64,000 bases of DNA, from contig NC_063176.1 of NCBI RefSeq assembly GCF_023159225.1, positions 10,552,963-10,616,962 on the forward strand, in the 5' to 3' direction. Each line of letters opens with the position of its first letter. The stretch's first letter is position 1. The notes below the pieces were generated by a model. It was not told the DNA's origin. It saw only the letters and a list, made by a program, of their open reading frames with translations, and made no database searches. The position numbers and the translations under genes are program-made. Of the stretch, positions 23,895 through 35,787 are shown in pieces. The stretch is from Perognathus longimembris pacificus. Taxonomy: Eukaryota; Chordata; Mammalia; Rodentia; Heteromyidae.

Positions 23895-24010
23895 ACTTTT
23901 TTTCTACCCACTCAGGAGACTGAGATATGAAGATCGTGGTTTGAAGCCAGCCCAGGCAGTAGAGTTCAAGAGACTCTGTTGCCAACTAATTAATTAAAAG
24001 TAGAAGTGGA
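23895..24010 (+). mobile_element. B1-like SINE left-monomer fragment
   Basis: 'ctcaggagactgagatatg', 'gtttgaagccagcccagg' and 'caagagactctgttgcc' match the left half and linker of the B1 composites. The right half breaks off after 'agtagaagtgga'. Confidence 0.75.
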
Positions 24011-24034
24011 ATTATAGAGAGTAATTAAAAGACA

Positions 24035-24262
24035 GTAACCACAAAGCCAGGTGTCAGTGGCTCATGTCTATTCCTAACTACTAAGGAGAATAAAATCCCG
24101 AAGTTCAAAGCCACCTGGGGCAGAAAAGTCAAGGAGATGCTTATCTTCAATTAACCACCAAAAAGCTAGAGGACCTGTGGCTCAAAGGGTAGGGTGCTAA
24201 CCTTGAGAGAAAATAAAAAAGCTCAGGGACAGCACTTAGACTAAATTCAAGACCCAGGAATA
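24035..24262 (+). mobile_element. B1-Geo composite SINE
   Basis: 'agccaggtgtcagtggctca' and 'ctaaggagaataaaatcc' (left), 'tcttcaattaaccacca' (linker), then 'ggacctgtggctcaaaggg', 'accttgagagaaaata' and 'gctcagggacagcactta' (Geo half). A short CA repeat follows at about 24286-24306. Confidence 0.88.
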
Positions 24263-24362
24263 GCACATGCATGCACATGTGCAAATACACACACACACAC
24301 ACACACTCACTAATAATAAATACAAATATCCTTTCATAAAGTTCTTTTAAAAATTCTTCTTA

Positions 24363-24549
24363 GGGCTGGGAATGTGGTTTAGTGGTAGAGTGCTCACCTA
24401 GCATGCATGAAGCCCTGGGTTTGATTCCTCAGCACCACATAAACAGAAAAAAACAGAAGTGGTGCTGTGGCTAAAGAGGTAGAATGAGCAAAAAGAAGCC
24501 AAGGACAGTGCACAGGCATGGATTTCAATCTCCAGGACTGGAAAAAAAA
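24363..24549 (+). mobile_element. IDL-Geo SINE
   Basis: 'gggctgggaatgtggttta', 'gtggtagagtgctcacc' and B box 'gtttgattcctcagcacc', then 'gtggtgctgtggctaaag', 'agcaaaaagaagcc' and 'ctccaggactgg' with an A tail. The right half has a small deletion after 'aggtagaatg'. The reading frame on the other strand here is an artefact of the SINE. Confidence 0.92.
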
Positions 24550-25019
24550 TAATGTTTTTAATTCTTTAAAAATTCTGGTAGTAAATATGAAGGCAAGTTT
24601 CTCAATTCTAATATTGACTGACACTTTTATATTTTGCCCATTAATATAAGTGTCGTGGTAAACTTGTTGAATTATATGTGCAATCATTAGTTGTTTTCCA
24701 ATAGTGAATGCATGAATTATAATGGATACCATTTTCAAAACTGTAACAGACACAAATAAAGATTTTTGTTCCTATGTAACTAGCATCAATAACCAAAAAG
24801 CAGAAGCAAACCAATTATACAATGGTTATTGAATAGGCAAATACAAAATTAAAAATGGACAATAATTATGATTATGATTCAGTATTAAACAGAAAATGAA
24901 TTTTGATACACACTGCAATGAAAGCAAGCCTGTACAGAAAAGGCCACAAAAGTCCTTCTCCAAAATAACAAGCAAAATACTAGTCTGGAGCTAGTCTGTC
25001 ATTTAAAATGCTAGTATAT
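24550..25019. other. Unassigned AT-rich sequence
   Basis: Nothing recognised. Confidence 0.4.
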
Positions 25020-25095
25020 CATTTAAAAATGATAGAGTACCAGTTAATTGTGTGAGCCAACAGAAAGTGAGACCTGAGGTTCAAACTTCAATACT
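25020..25095 (+). mobile_element. SINE tail fragment (ID-type right monomer)
   Basis: 'gatagagtaccagttaatt', 'gagccaacagaaagtgaga' and 'cctgaggttcaaacttcaat' match a degraded A-to-B-box segment. It leads directly into a purine repeat. Confidence 0.5.
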
Positions 25096-25240
25096 GAAGA
25101 AGGAAGGGAGGGAGGGAGGAAGGAAGAGAGGTAGGCAGGCAGACAGAGAAGCAGGCAGGCAGGGGAACAGGCAGGAAAAAAGAGGAAAGTAGCAAAGAAA
25201 GGGAGGGAAGGAGGGAGGAAAAGAAAGAAGGGTAAAAGAA
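25096..25240. repeat. Purine-rich (GGAA/GGCA) simple repeat
   Basis: GGAAGGGAGG units with GCAGGCAG interruptions, nearly all purine on the plus strand. The minus frame over it is a low-complexity artefact. Confidence 0.85.
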
Positions 25241-26589
25241 AGATCTAAGAAACAAAAATCAGGCAAGTAGCTATTGGCATTGAAGTTATAGATCAATTTC
25301 TTATTTGTAGAAATATTTTAAACAAAGATTGTTGATTATAGTTAATTGTATAATAAAATGTGACAGTTATGAAACACTGAGAATTAATTCATTTACCTCT
25401 TTAAATTACTAAAATTTGTTAGTTGACACAATATTAATTCATTTTTGAAAAATTAATGGATGATAACAGATTGCTCTGAGCTATATAGAAGAAGGCTTTG
25501 AGTGCAGTTTCTGAAAATCTAGCAAAATGGTTAGACTTTGTCATAATTTTCATAAAATCATATTCTCCACAGAATAATCTATCTAAATTTGAGTGCATCA
25601 CTAATAATTATGCTTAATAATGGTAATGAATCACTCAGTATGCTTTTACTCTGCCAAGCTCTAAGATAAGTGCCTAGTACTTATTATCTCAACAAACACA
25701 CAGACGGCCTTCCTATTAAAATTTTATTATTATTTCCAGTTTTAAAATGAGCAACATTAAGCTAGAAAATAAAATTTCTGCACTGAAGCTACGTAGCATG
25801 TAATTTACAGAGTAGTTTTTTGAAATCAACACTCTGATACTAAAATTCAGGTAATTAGTAGTATATTTTTAAAACATTATTAAATTATTTTAATAGGATT
25901 ACAGGTGGCTTTTAGGGAACTTCTTTGAGAGAAGCATTGAAAAGTAAATTATTGATCTTTTTTTGTTGATAAGGGAAATGATGAGGATTAAGAAATTCCA
26001 CTATTAAAATATAAGAAATTCCCTCTAACGATGCCATGTGTTTTAATATACTGCTGTCTTTGAACATGTTGATAAATAACAACTGAAAATGATTTTTCTG
26101 GATTATCATTAAAATTATCTATGAAGAAATTAATTCTACACTAATCATACCATGCGAAATTGTTTGTGGCCTAAATTAACTCTTGTGAAGTTCCAGTAGT
26201 AGTGACACTATTTGTGACATCATGTTTTTCATTTGTAATATTAACACTTCCAAAATGACTTTCTGAATGGGAAAGACCATTTCAGACAAACAAAAACAAG
26301 TATCTTAGACAACTCAATTGGTGTTATAAGTAGTGGTATTCCCAAAACCCACCTTTGTAATTCTGAATTATTACAAGTTACAATATTTTCTTTAAATCAT
26401 ATTGATTAGAAATGAAGAAATCTAATTAATAATTTTGAAATAATCTAAAGAGAGATTAATCAGATTAAATGGTACGGGAGATTGTAGTCATTATTTTTCA
26501 TTTTCTGTTGAGATTAGTATCTTGTATTGTTATTGACAGGAGAATGGCAATGAAATAACTAGACTCAAACAACAATGAGAAGATAATTT
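25241..26589. other. Unassigned AT-rich sequence
   Basis: Nothing recognised in about 1.3 kb. Confidence 0.4.
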
Positions 26590-26765
26590 GTTTTGTTTGT
26601 TTTAAATTTTACTTTTATTTTCAAGGTGAAGTGCAGAGGGGTTACAGTTACATACATAAGGTAGTGAGCATATTTCTTGTTCAGCTCGTTATCCCCTCTC
26701 TCATTTTTCTCCCAACTTCCTCAGACAGCACTTATAGCATGAAAGTGAAATTGTTCCAAATATAC
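26590..26765 (-). mobile_element. LINE-1 3' end (inverted)
   Basis: The plus strand shows 'tttattttcaaggtgaagtg', 'cagaggggttacagttacat' and 'ctctctcatttttctccc'. These are the complement of the L1 terminal motif (gtaactgtaacc...ctgcac) and of the GA-rich 3' UTR. Confidence 0.8.
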
Positions 26766-26947
26766 TGTGAATGATACATGTGAGATTTCACTGGACTAAT
26801 GGAAAACCTTTGTTGCTGATTCAATATCAGCATCAAAGTGAAAGAATGGAGCAAATAATAATAATACCTTCGTTGATAGGGAATATGATTGAAACATTGA
26901 CAGGAAGAAGGATGTATGAAAAAGAATAATGGAAGTCATGACAAATG

Positions 26948-27037
26948 GATATATATATATATATGTGTGTGTGTGTGTATGTGTATGTGTATATACATAT
27001 ATACATACGTATGTATATATACATATAAATATATATT
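26948..27037. repeat. TA/TG compound microsatellite
   Basis: TA units, then TG units, then interrupted TATACATA repeats. Confidence 0.9.
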
Positions 27038-27855
27038 TTAAAGTCTTATAGTAAAAGTAAAAATCTATACGTTTCTGCTAAGTAATTTCGTCCAGGTCAG
27101 GATTAAGAACTGTTAGAAGAAAAATATATAAAAAATAATAATAAGAGGAATAGTCAGTAAAGCTACAAAATTAAAACAAGACCTGACTATTTAAAATTCT
27201 TTACAGTGTAGTTAAAGATTCTCTACTTACTGGAATTCATTATTATGTTTAAGAAGTTTTAGAACAAGGTTTCAATTCAACATGTCAATTTATGAGTAAA
27301 ATGTATCCTGATGAATGTCACTCTTTCCATCCTTCTCTCCCATCAATCCCACGCCACCCATCCCCTCAAGTTGCCTGGTTCTATGTCTACATACGTACTT
27401 TAAATATTATGATTATTCATCCACCCCTTTCTTCTGTAATTGGATTTATAAAGTAGTTGAAAGAGCAGCTTTGTGTTTTCAAATTTAATGAGAAAAAAAG
27501 AAATGATATGGATAAACTCATAGGAGAATATATCTTTGACACACAAAGAAGCACTCAATCTCAGTCAGTGTTTTGTTATAAATTAACTAATAAAGTAGGG
27601 GATTTTTAATCTATGTGATGTAAAATTTAAAGAAGATCATGGTATTTAGGTAATGTTACTTGGATTTCTACTCTATGGCACTGATCACCAGCAGGACCAA
27701 TTGGGAAGAAAATGTTGACATGTATTTCTGAATTATTCATGAAACATTCAAGCAGAGATGTCTGATGGACAACAAGCATACAAAATTATTTCTTTATCGA
27801 GAAACAAAGAATGAAAGGATGAATGACTACAAAAGCAATAGTTGCAGGGCTGTTT
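27038..27855. other. Unassigned sequence
   Basis: A pyrimidine-rich piece at about 27320-27375 could be an inverted L1 3' UTR remnant, but it lacks the terminal motif. Nothing else is recognised. Confidence 0.35.
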
Positions 27856-28025
27856 GGTGTAAACCAACTGAGCAACTCATGGGGGGGAGGGAAGGGGGAG
27901 GCGAGAGGAGGAATGAGGAGGAATGAGGGAGGAGGAACAAACAGTACAAGAAATGTACCCAAGGCCTAAAGTATGAAACTGTAACCTCTCTGTACATCAC
28001 TTTCACAATAAATAAGAGGGGAAAA
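27856..28025 (+). mobile_element. LINE-1 3' end
   Basis: G-rich 3' UTR ('catgggggggagggaagg', then GGAGGAATGAGG repeats), 'acagtacaagaaatgtacc', 'gaaactgtaacctctctgta' and 'catcactttcacaataaa'. This is the best-preserved example of the terminal motif in the window. Confidence 0.88.
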
Positions 28026-28105
28026 AACTATTAATTATTAAAATAAATAAATAAAATGGTAGGGAACGATTAAAAAAAACTTCAGGAAATAAGATTTCTG
28101 AAATT

Positions 28106-28323
28106 GGGGCTGGGATATGGCCTAGTGGCAAGAGTGCCTGCCTCATATACATGAGGCCCTGGGTTCGATTCCCCAGCACCACATATACAGAAAATGGCCA
28201 GAAGGGGCGCTGTGGCTCAAGTGGCAGAGTGCTAGCCTTGAGCAAAAAGAAGCCAGGGACAGTGCTCAGGCCCAGAGTCCAAGCCCCAGGACTGGCCAAA
28301 AAAAAAAAAAAAAAAAAAAAAAA
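28106..28323 (+). mobile_element. IDL-Geo SINE (full length, young)
   Basis: Starts GGGGCTGGGATATGGCC, with B box 'gggttcgattccccagcacc' intact. The Geo half has 'gggcgctgtggctcaagtgg' and 'cagggacagtgctcaggcc', and the poly-A is longer than 20. A 15-bp duplication with one mismatch lies at 28091-28105 (aagatttctgaaatt) and 28324-28338 (aagatttatgaaatt). It stands about 80 bp downstream of an L1 3' end. Confidence 0.95.
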
Positions 28324-28739
28324 AAGATTTATGAAATTAATTTAATTATATCATGTGAATTTAAGTGCAAAGCTTAATTTTTTTTTTTCATTCTTAGTGT
28401 TATCTTTCAGTAACACTTGGAAAAAACCTTAAGGTTATAATCTTTGGTTAGAATGATATTTCACCCAGGTAATTCCTGCTTTTGGTAGAAATAGAATTGA
28501 AGATATGGTTGAATCTGCTAGTCTTCAGAATTAAGACATAAGTAACAATTGAAAAAACATAATATAGAAAGAGAATTTCAAAGTAATTTCTAAACATGAC
28601 ATTTTAAATTTTTTCTGGAAAATATCAGAAATTTTCAATTCTCCTATGGCTCACAATGAGATATGTGGTTCAGAATCATAAAGAGATAAAGAAGTCAAAA
28701 ATAAAAAGCTAAGTTATTTCTTTAAAATCTAAGTGTGTG

Positions 28740-28945
28740 ACTGGTGGTATGGCCTAGTGGCAAGAGTGCTTGCCTTATATACATAAAGCCCTGGGTTCGA
28801 TTCCCAAGCACCACAGATATAGAAAATAGTCAGAAGTGGTGCTGTGGCTCAAGTGGCAGAGTGCTAGCCTTGAGCATAAAGGAGCCAGGGACAGTGCTCA
28901 GGCCCTGAATTCATGACCCAGGACTGGCAAAATAATAATAATAAT
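28740..28945 (+). mobile_element. IDL-Geo SINE
   Basis: 'tggtggtatggcctagtggc', 'gggttcgattcccaagcacc', 'gtggtgctgtggctcaagtg' and 'ccttgagcataaaggagcc', with an AAT-rich tail. The first few bases of the left monomer are changed. Confidence 0.93.
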
Positions 28946-28998
28946 TTAAAAAAACAAACTCATCAACAGAACTAAGGATAAAAAGATGAACAAATAGA

Positions 28999-29014
28999 CG
29001 ATAGACAGACAGAC

Positions 29015-29053
<39 letters not shown>

Positions 29054-29065
29054 CAGACAGATAGA
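28999..29065. repeat. (GATA)n/(GACA)n microsatellite
   Basis: About nine GATA units flanked by GACA units. Confidence 0.95.
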
Positions 29066-29309
29066 ATTAGAAACAATGCTTTTGTATTTTTTTATTTTCC
29101 TTTTTCTTTTTTGTGGTGGTACAGGAGTTTGAACTAAGTTCCTCAAATTTGTTAATCAAGTGTTCTACCCATTGAAGTATAACGCAATCTTTTTTTAGAT
29201 TTATTTTTCAGGTAAGTTTTCATATTTTCCCCCTAGAGTAGCCTAAAGTAAATTTTTCCTACCTATATTTCCATATTACTGTTATTATAGATACATAACA
29301 CAAAGCTTA

Positions 29310-29420
29310 GTTGTTGTTGTTTTTAAGCTGGAATTTTGCTAATTATTTGCCCAATCTGGTCTTGAACCACAGTCCTTTTGATAGATGCCTCCTCATTAGC
29401 AGGGATTACAGGTATGGGCC
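29310..29420 (-). mobile_element. B1/7SL-like SINE fragment (inverted)
   Basis: 'gcccaatctggtcttgaacc', 'tgatagatgcctcctcatta' and 'gggattacaggtatgggcc' are the complement of a B1-like monomer. Confidence 0.7.
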
Positions 29421-30503
29421 TGTAAATTTATGTTTAAATGGTAACTTTGGTTATTATATAACTTAACCAGTTATCATGTTCATCATGCAAATTGAGTAAT
29501 GACATTTTCATCAGTGCCACTAATGAGTACTTTATTGAAGTTGTCATATTATGAAAGGTAAAATTCACTAATAGACATCATGTTTGGAAGATAAGATGCT
29601 ATCTAAAAGTTAATAAGTCTAAAATCCCTGTCTTTATTAGAAAATGGTTTCTTTGTGCCAATTTGGATACTTTGTAGAGCTACAAATTTGCACATTACAA
29701 ATGCACAAATGTGACAACTTTTGCATATGAAGATAAATAACCATAACAGTTAGGACATTAATATGCACCAAACATTCCAATAATACATCTAACTAAAACA
29801 TGATTAATTTCACACATTCCACTTGTATTCAAAGTGGAATTGTTATTGAAATTAATCTTGTCCTGCGGGAGAGTTCAATGAATGATGTTGTGTTTATAGT
29901 ATCAATTTCTGGATAGAAAATTGAAGCTTAATGTTCATAATGAAAATTAAATAGATGTTGCTAAGTTAGTCACTATTCTATATTAAAGATTATCATATTT
30001 TATAAAGTTTGTAGGAAAAAGATTATTTTAAATAAATGAAACTGTGAAACACAGTAGGATATTATGTTGTTTACTAAATATGTAAGAGGTCAGTACATTT
30101 TTACTCTGATGTAGCAATTTGGGCAATGACAAAGCACCTGATGAATATGGAGCTTTAAAAATCTGAAGGATCCAAATACCTCTTTCCAAATTAAAAGAAC
30201 AACAAAAAATCCTATCAACATTTTTTAATAGTCTCATTTCAAAATATGTTTGTGTGCATAGTGAAAATTTAATCTGTGTTATGAAAGCTTCACTCTAAGT
30301 CTATTTATGATAAAAAAAAACATTTTCCCAGAAAATAAAATATGAAAACTTATTAACATTTTCTACTTCATGCATTATTTTATTAAAAATAGTATTTGGA
30401 AACATGTAAATGATAGAGAATATCTTTACTCATTAGTGAATGTCTTCATTTGTGTTATTTTACTGTTTTATATTCTAACCAATAAGAGATAAATGATGCT
30501 TTT
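29421..30503. other. Unassigned AT-rich sequence
   Basis: Nothing recognised in about 1.1 kb. Confidence 0.4.
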
Positions 30504-30519
30504 AAAAGAAATGGTGGAG

Positions 30520-30736
30520 GGCTGGGAATATAGCATAGTGGCAAGAGTGCTTGCCTCCTACACATGAAGCTCTCAGTTCGATTCCCAGCACCACATATAT
30601 GGAAAACGGCCAGCAGGGGCCCTGTGGATCAGGTGGCAGAGTGCTAGCCTTGAGCGGGAAGAAGCCAGGGATGGTCCATGCTCAGGCCCTGAGACCAAGG
30701 CCCAGGACTGGCCAAAAAAAAAAAAAAAAAAAAAAA
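30520..30736 (+). mobile_element. IDL-Geo SINE (full length, young)
   Basis: 'ggctgggaatatagcatagt', B box 'cagttcgattcccagcacc', a Geo half with 'gggccctgtggatcaggtgg' and 'ccttgagcgggaagaagcc', and a long poly-A. A 16-bp exact duplication, aaaagaaatggtggag, lies at 30504-30519 and 30734-30749. The Geo half has an extra 'gtccat' in 'ggatggtccatgctcagg'. Confidence 0.95.
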
Positions 30737-30750
30737 AGAAATGGTGGAGG

Positions 30751-32017
30751 CAAATACTTTAAAATTAGTTAGAAGAGAAAGTAGATTTTGAGGCCTGATA
30801 ACAGATTTTATTGAACATATAGAAATCAAGTTACACAATTTTATATAGACAAGAATATAGAAGAAAAGACATTCATATTTGGTTTTTTATAGTAGGCTCT
30901 TAGAAAATACCATGTTGAAACAATACAAGTATAAAATATAGCAGTAAGAGATAAATATGAATATATTTTCAATGTACACATGCATAAATTTATACATATT
31001 TATATATCATAACAAGTTTGGAATAGAGTAAAGAAAGTGATTAAGTAGCATTGAGATTAGTTAAAAGAAAACAAGGTTATTTTAAGAAAGACTTCTATAG
31101 AATAAAAGGCATGATTAAATAAGGGATGCTTAAAATAACTAATCATGTGCATATCCTAAAGGTATAGAATACACAGACTTCAAAAATATGTGAAACCATA
31201 AAGTGAATTGTGCATGATGTGTTTGCAGAAGAAAAAGGCTGAGATACTGAGACTGAGAAGTTCAGTCGAATGTAAGTAAAAAAATAGAGAAAAAAAAACA
31301 CAGCATGATGGGAACAGAACATGTATCATCATTGCACACATGACAAAAATTTGGGGCTAGGAAATGCTCATGCTTTCTTACAGTATCAAGGAAAGTTCAA
31401 ATGAATGTATTGCATTTGCTTAAAACAATTTTCTGAATTCTTGTGTCTCTACTATCTCACAAATAAATGACAAAAGACAATTAAGTTTCCATCTATTTCT
31501 TGTGACAGAAAATTCTTTTGCTGATGAATGACAAACTCTAGTTCACTATACTCATTCTGGACATTCCGTGCAGAAATTGAGATTCAGTCCAATATTTGTA
31601 AGCCATGAGCAGAAATGGTCTTCATAATTTTCTGCAACTTGAGTTAAATAAAGAAGCCTCAAAAAATGTATGGTTGTTGAAATGTGCTCTCACTTGAAAG
31701 ACACTTAAAATGGTCTGTTTATTGTAAGGTGTCAGAGATAAGCTTGCAGAATGAAAAGCAAACACAAGAAGAAACAAATGTAAAATATTTCCTTTCTGGG
31801 AAACAACCTCAAAAAACAATTCTGTTCAAACATACACAGTGTTCACAGATTTATAACAAATGTTGAAAGCCAAAAAAGAAAAGAAAATCTAAGCCACAAA
31901 ACTTAAGCTAGGCCTTACCATAATATAAGGAGCTGCCTGAAATTATTTTTGTCTTTTAAAATATATGACTTATAATTATTTAGTCAAGGGTAGTAATCAT
32001 CACCTTTTAAAACAATC
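30751..32017. other. Unassigned AT-rich sequence
   Basis: Nothing recognised in about 1.27 kb. The frames at 31622-31819 and 31684-31866 lack recognisable features. Confidence 0.4.
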
Positions 32018-32310
32018 TGCTTTTCGTTGCTGGTGGAAGATGCCTGCACTATAAATTATTTAGGATGTTGAAATCTAAAGAACACAGTTCACAGCCAGCT
32101 CAGGCAGTGCAGCCTCTGATGCTATTAGGTCCAATTAAGCACCTATAGAGAAAGAAAGAAGGGGGGAAGAAAAGCTGGAAATAAAGATGTGGCTCACATC
32201 ACAGTGCTATTAGCCTTGAGCAGAAAGTCTAAAGGACAGAACCAGAAGGCCCTGAGTTCAAAGCTACAGGGTAAGTAAAAAAAGAAGAAAAGAAAAGAAA
32301 AAGAAAAAAA
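32018..32310 (+). mobile_element. B1-Geo composite SINE with A/G-rich interruption
   Basis: Left: 'ttgctggtggaagatgcctg' and 'cacagccagctcaggcagtg'. Linker: 'tgatgctattaggtccaatt'. A GAAAGAAAGAAGG insertion follows, then the Geo half 'gatgtggctcacatcacag', 'ttagccttgagcagaaagtc' and 'ggccctgagttcaaagctac' with an AAAG-rich tail. Confidence 0.8.
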
Positions 32311-32734
32311 TTCTGCTTAAAAATCAAAGAAATTTAATCTTACAAATACATGCTCCATAATGAAAATACTGATAATCTTTTCAGATTTCTCAATTTTTTT
32401 AAAACACTTAATTTTAAACTTGACATAAATAATCATAGGACACTTAAATACAGTAGAGAAAGAAACACATCAAGAAAAACATGTGTATTGACAAAAAAAA
32501 TCATAACAGAAATTTTATCAAATCTAAAAGTCATAAAATAATGGTTTTTTTTTTCATTTTTGTTCTGTTATTTTTTCTCATTCCACTGGACATGTAAAAC
32601 AAGCACTCTTCTCAAAAGAATGTCTGATGATTCTTATTCTTTGTTTGATTGTTGCCTTGTTGATCATAAAACTAAAATATAATGTAAAGTCTCCTGTTAG
32701 CTTGAGGGCATTTGTAGGATTAGAATTGTTAAGG

Positions 32735-32948
32735 GGCTGGGAATATGGCCTAGTGGCAAGAGTGCTTGCCTTGTATACATGAAGCCCTCGGTTCAATTCC
32801 CCAGCACCACATATACAAAAAACGGCCAGAAGTGGTGCTGTGGCTCAAGTGGCAGAGTGCTAGCCTTGAGCAAAAAGAAGCCAGGGACAGTGCTCAGGCC
32901 CTGAGTCCAAGCCCCAGGACTGGCCAAAAAAAAAAAAAAAAAAAAAAA
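32735..32948 (+). mobile_element. IDL-Geo SINE (full length, young)
   Basis: 'gggctgggaatatggcctag', B box 'ggttcaattccccagcacc', an intact Geo half and a poly-A of about 25. A 13-bp exact duplication, agaattgttaagg, lies at 32722-32734 and 32949-32961. The three overlapping frames here are SINE-derived. Confidence 0.95.
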
Positions 32949-32961
32949 AGAATTGTTAAGG

Positions 32962-34229
32962 CAAGAATAATGAAAGGAGTGACATTGCTCAAGATGCATG
33001 GTACAAAAGTTGACATGTCTTGAGAATTGTCAAGAGAAAAACAAAACAACAAAAACGAAAAAAAAGGTAACCTGAAGTGGTTCACTTGAGCAACGCTGCA
33101 AACAGCTGTTCCCAACCAGATGACACAGAATCATTTTCCTTTCTCTTTACCCCATTGGCTTTTATAAAAATAGAACCAGACATTAGAAAAACAATTACCT
33201 TAAAAAACCTTACTGTGGGTTATTTCAACATTTCTTTAGACTTTTAAATTAGATTTATTTCTAGTTGAAAACAATTTGACAATAATAGGCAAACAATATT
33301 ATGCCTCTTGTACTAATTATTAATAATCTGAAATCAAGAAGCTTCTTTCAATTTCTTTTTTGTGTTCTCTTTCAAGAACAATGCCTGACTCATCTGAATT
33401 TGTAATAAAGATAATTGTCTTAAGACTGTCAAAGTGACAAATCTATCTGGATTGTACAGTTTTATAATGTGGCACACAGTGCACATGAATATATATATAT
33501 ATATGGATATATATGATGATGTATTAGGTTATAAGATATATACACACAAGTGCAAATTTATGTATGATATGGGTTGAATTTCAAATGCTTTGGAAATGTG
33601 TTAATCCACATGCTCTGCAATTTACTCAATGTACATTAAGTTTGTAAGCAAAAACATAAACAACACAAGTACCTATTCTATAACCTGTAATTTTCTTAAC
33701 AGTTTCTCTCACACTTCTCGAGGAATTATCCCAATATGGATGAATTATTTTTAAATGTTATTGTCCTTGTAGAGTAAACCTTCTTAGTTTTTTAAAAAAG
33801 ATTTATGTATTTTACTCTGAAAAGTGTAGTATAGGTAAATTCTGAAAGCATATATTTGTGTCTGCTTTTTTCTAAAGACTATGCACTAAGTTGTAAAACA
33901 CTTCACTTTACACTGAGGTTCCATTTCATAAACATAAGTTAAAGGTACCTTATTGTTTTATACCTCACATATTCAGTATCACGATATTGACTGAATCCAA
34001 ATTATATTTTTCCATAACCAAATTTGAAAAACAAGTAAACTGAGCCATTATCAGTCATCACTTTTATAGTTATTATTTTTAGCAATAGAAATATTTTTTC
34101 TATTCAAAGCTAATTTTTACAAATCATTTACAGAATCAATGTTTTTAAAGTAAAATTTAATACAAAAATACATATTTTTATATCTGCTGTTTATTCAAAA
34201 CCTTCACTTTTAGCAAATATGTTCACATA
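32962..34229. other. Unassigned AT-rich sequence
   Basis: A short TA run at 33489-33502. Nothing else recognised. Confidence 0.4.
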
Positions 34230-34290
34230 TGTATCCAACCAGCCTTCTGAGGTCTCTAGGATTACAGTCATGAGCCACCAGCATCTTAAA
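34230..34290 (-). mobile_element. B1-like SINE fragment (inverted)
   Basis: 'ccagccttctgaggtctcta' and 'ggattacagtcatgagccac' are the complement of the start of a B1-like monomer. Confidence 0.6.
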
Positions 34291-34554
34291 TCATTTACAC
34301 TTCATACAAATTCTTTCCTGAGTAAGTAACTAGTAGCAAAAAGCAATGCTAGTGACAATGATGCTGTTCATACTGAGCACACAATTCAGAATTAGGAAGT
34401 GTGGGAGCTGACTTTTGAGTATGCAAAGGACATGCTCCGTCCATTGCCAGATGGAATCCTACTTCTCTGTGCAGTACTCAAGGAGCAATTTGAGAAGTTT
34501 AAGAACAGAAAAAAAAATGGCTCACTGACATTTTTCTTTCAAAATTATTTTAAA

Positions 34555-34800
34555 GTCCTGGTGATTTATGACTATAATCCTATTACCTCAGAAGCCTGAG
34601 ATCTGAGAATCGTGGTTAAAAGTCAGCCAAGTCATGAGACTCTTAATCTCCATGCAAAATCAGCAAAAGCCAGAAGTGAAGGTGTTAAACAAGTGGTAGA
34701 ATGCCAGCCTTGAGTAGAAATGCTGTGGAAAAATGCTATGACATTAAACACACACTTTGAGTTCCAGCCCTGAGTTCAAACCTCAGTACAACATTGTGTA
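34555..34800 (+). mobile_element. B1-Geo composite SINE, diverged
   Basis: 'gtcctggtgatttatgacta', 'taatcctattacctcagaag' and 'cctgagatctgagaatcgtg' (left). 'atgagactcttaatctccat' (linker). 'gtgttaaacaagtggtagaa', 'ccagccttgagtagaaatg' and 'ccctgagttcaaacctcag' (Geo half). Confidence 0.85.
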
Positions 34801-35474
34801 GAGTCTTGGTAGAACAAATTGCATCAAATCTTAGGAAGGTGAGCCCATAAAATAAGGCTGCAGCAAAAAACAACCCGTCACAAGTGCACAGAGGACTAAC
34901 CATGGATGAATTTCATGAAACCCAGAGGTGTACACCCTCATTGCTCTGGCTTAGTGGCTGACCTGGTGATGACACCAATCACTCTAAGTGGAACAGTAGG
35001 TTCAAAGATACCGGAACATCAAAATCCACTTCTGTGTTAATATGCCATTGTTCTGGTTTGTAACTGGATTAGGATTTTACTGGCTTTTCCTTACATGAAA
35101 TTCATTAAGAATCAACGTGTGCAATAATGTCAAGGGCAAAAGCTCTACCACATGAGTGTTTCCGTGTTTCTGCAACATGTCACTTTTTTCGTCTGCAGAG
35201 AAGTGCATATTTATTTCTAGTGGTGGTTAATAGTAATATAATATTCCTTCAGGTACCGTTGTTTCAGATCACTGATTTTTTCGCTTTAAATTGCCAAGAT
35301 TTTTCTGCTAATAGTTTCTGAGGGAGATTAAACAGAGAACCGAAAAATAACAGTACATTTTGAACTTTGTATGTCAGCTAAATATGTGTTACTATTGAAG
35401 AAAAAGAATCAAAAGATAATTAATTCCCTTGACAAGAAAAGAAAGCCAAACGAAACTACTACAATAACAGTATT
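34801..35474. other. Unassigned sequence, slightly less AT-rich
   Basis: About 34840-35030 is less AT-rich than its surroundings but has no sustained frame. I tested it for C/D-box snoRNA character and saw no convincing paired boxes. Otherwise nothing recognised. Confidence 0.35.
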
Positions 35475-35787
35475 AGGGCGAGGAGGTAAAGGATAGGGAG
35501 AGGAAGGAGAGAGAGGAGAAGGAGAAGATAGAGGAGAAAGAGAAGGAAGAAGAGGAGGGGAAGGAGGATAGGAAGACTAGGAAGATGATGAAAGAGGAAA
35601 AGGAAGGAGAAATAGAGGGAGAAGGAAATAGACCAGGAGGACTTAGGAATGAGGGAGAGCAGGAGTACTAGTAGGAGGGAATGAGGAGGAGCAGAAGTAG
35701 GAGGAGTTGGAGGAGGAAAAAGGAGGCAGAGGAGCAGGAGATGGAGGAGGAACAGGAGGAGGAAGAAGGGCAGGGGCAGGAGGAGGT
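35475..35787. repeat. 310-bp polypurine (GGA/GAA)n tract
   Basis: GGAGGA, GAAGGA and AGGAGG units with few pyrimidines on the plus strand. It is imperfect rather than a clean trinucleotide array. Such tracts can form triplex DNA, though that is inference. It is not coding. Confidence 0.9.

Noticed and set aside
28999..29065. Regularly spaced short repeats considered as a CRISPR-like array
   Set aside because: GATA/GACA microsatellite without spacers, in a mammalian context.
34840..35030. Less AT-rich segment with GTGATGA and CTGA motifs, considered as a C/D-box snoRNA
   Set aside because: The boxes are in the wrong order and spacing, and no terminal stem is visible.
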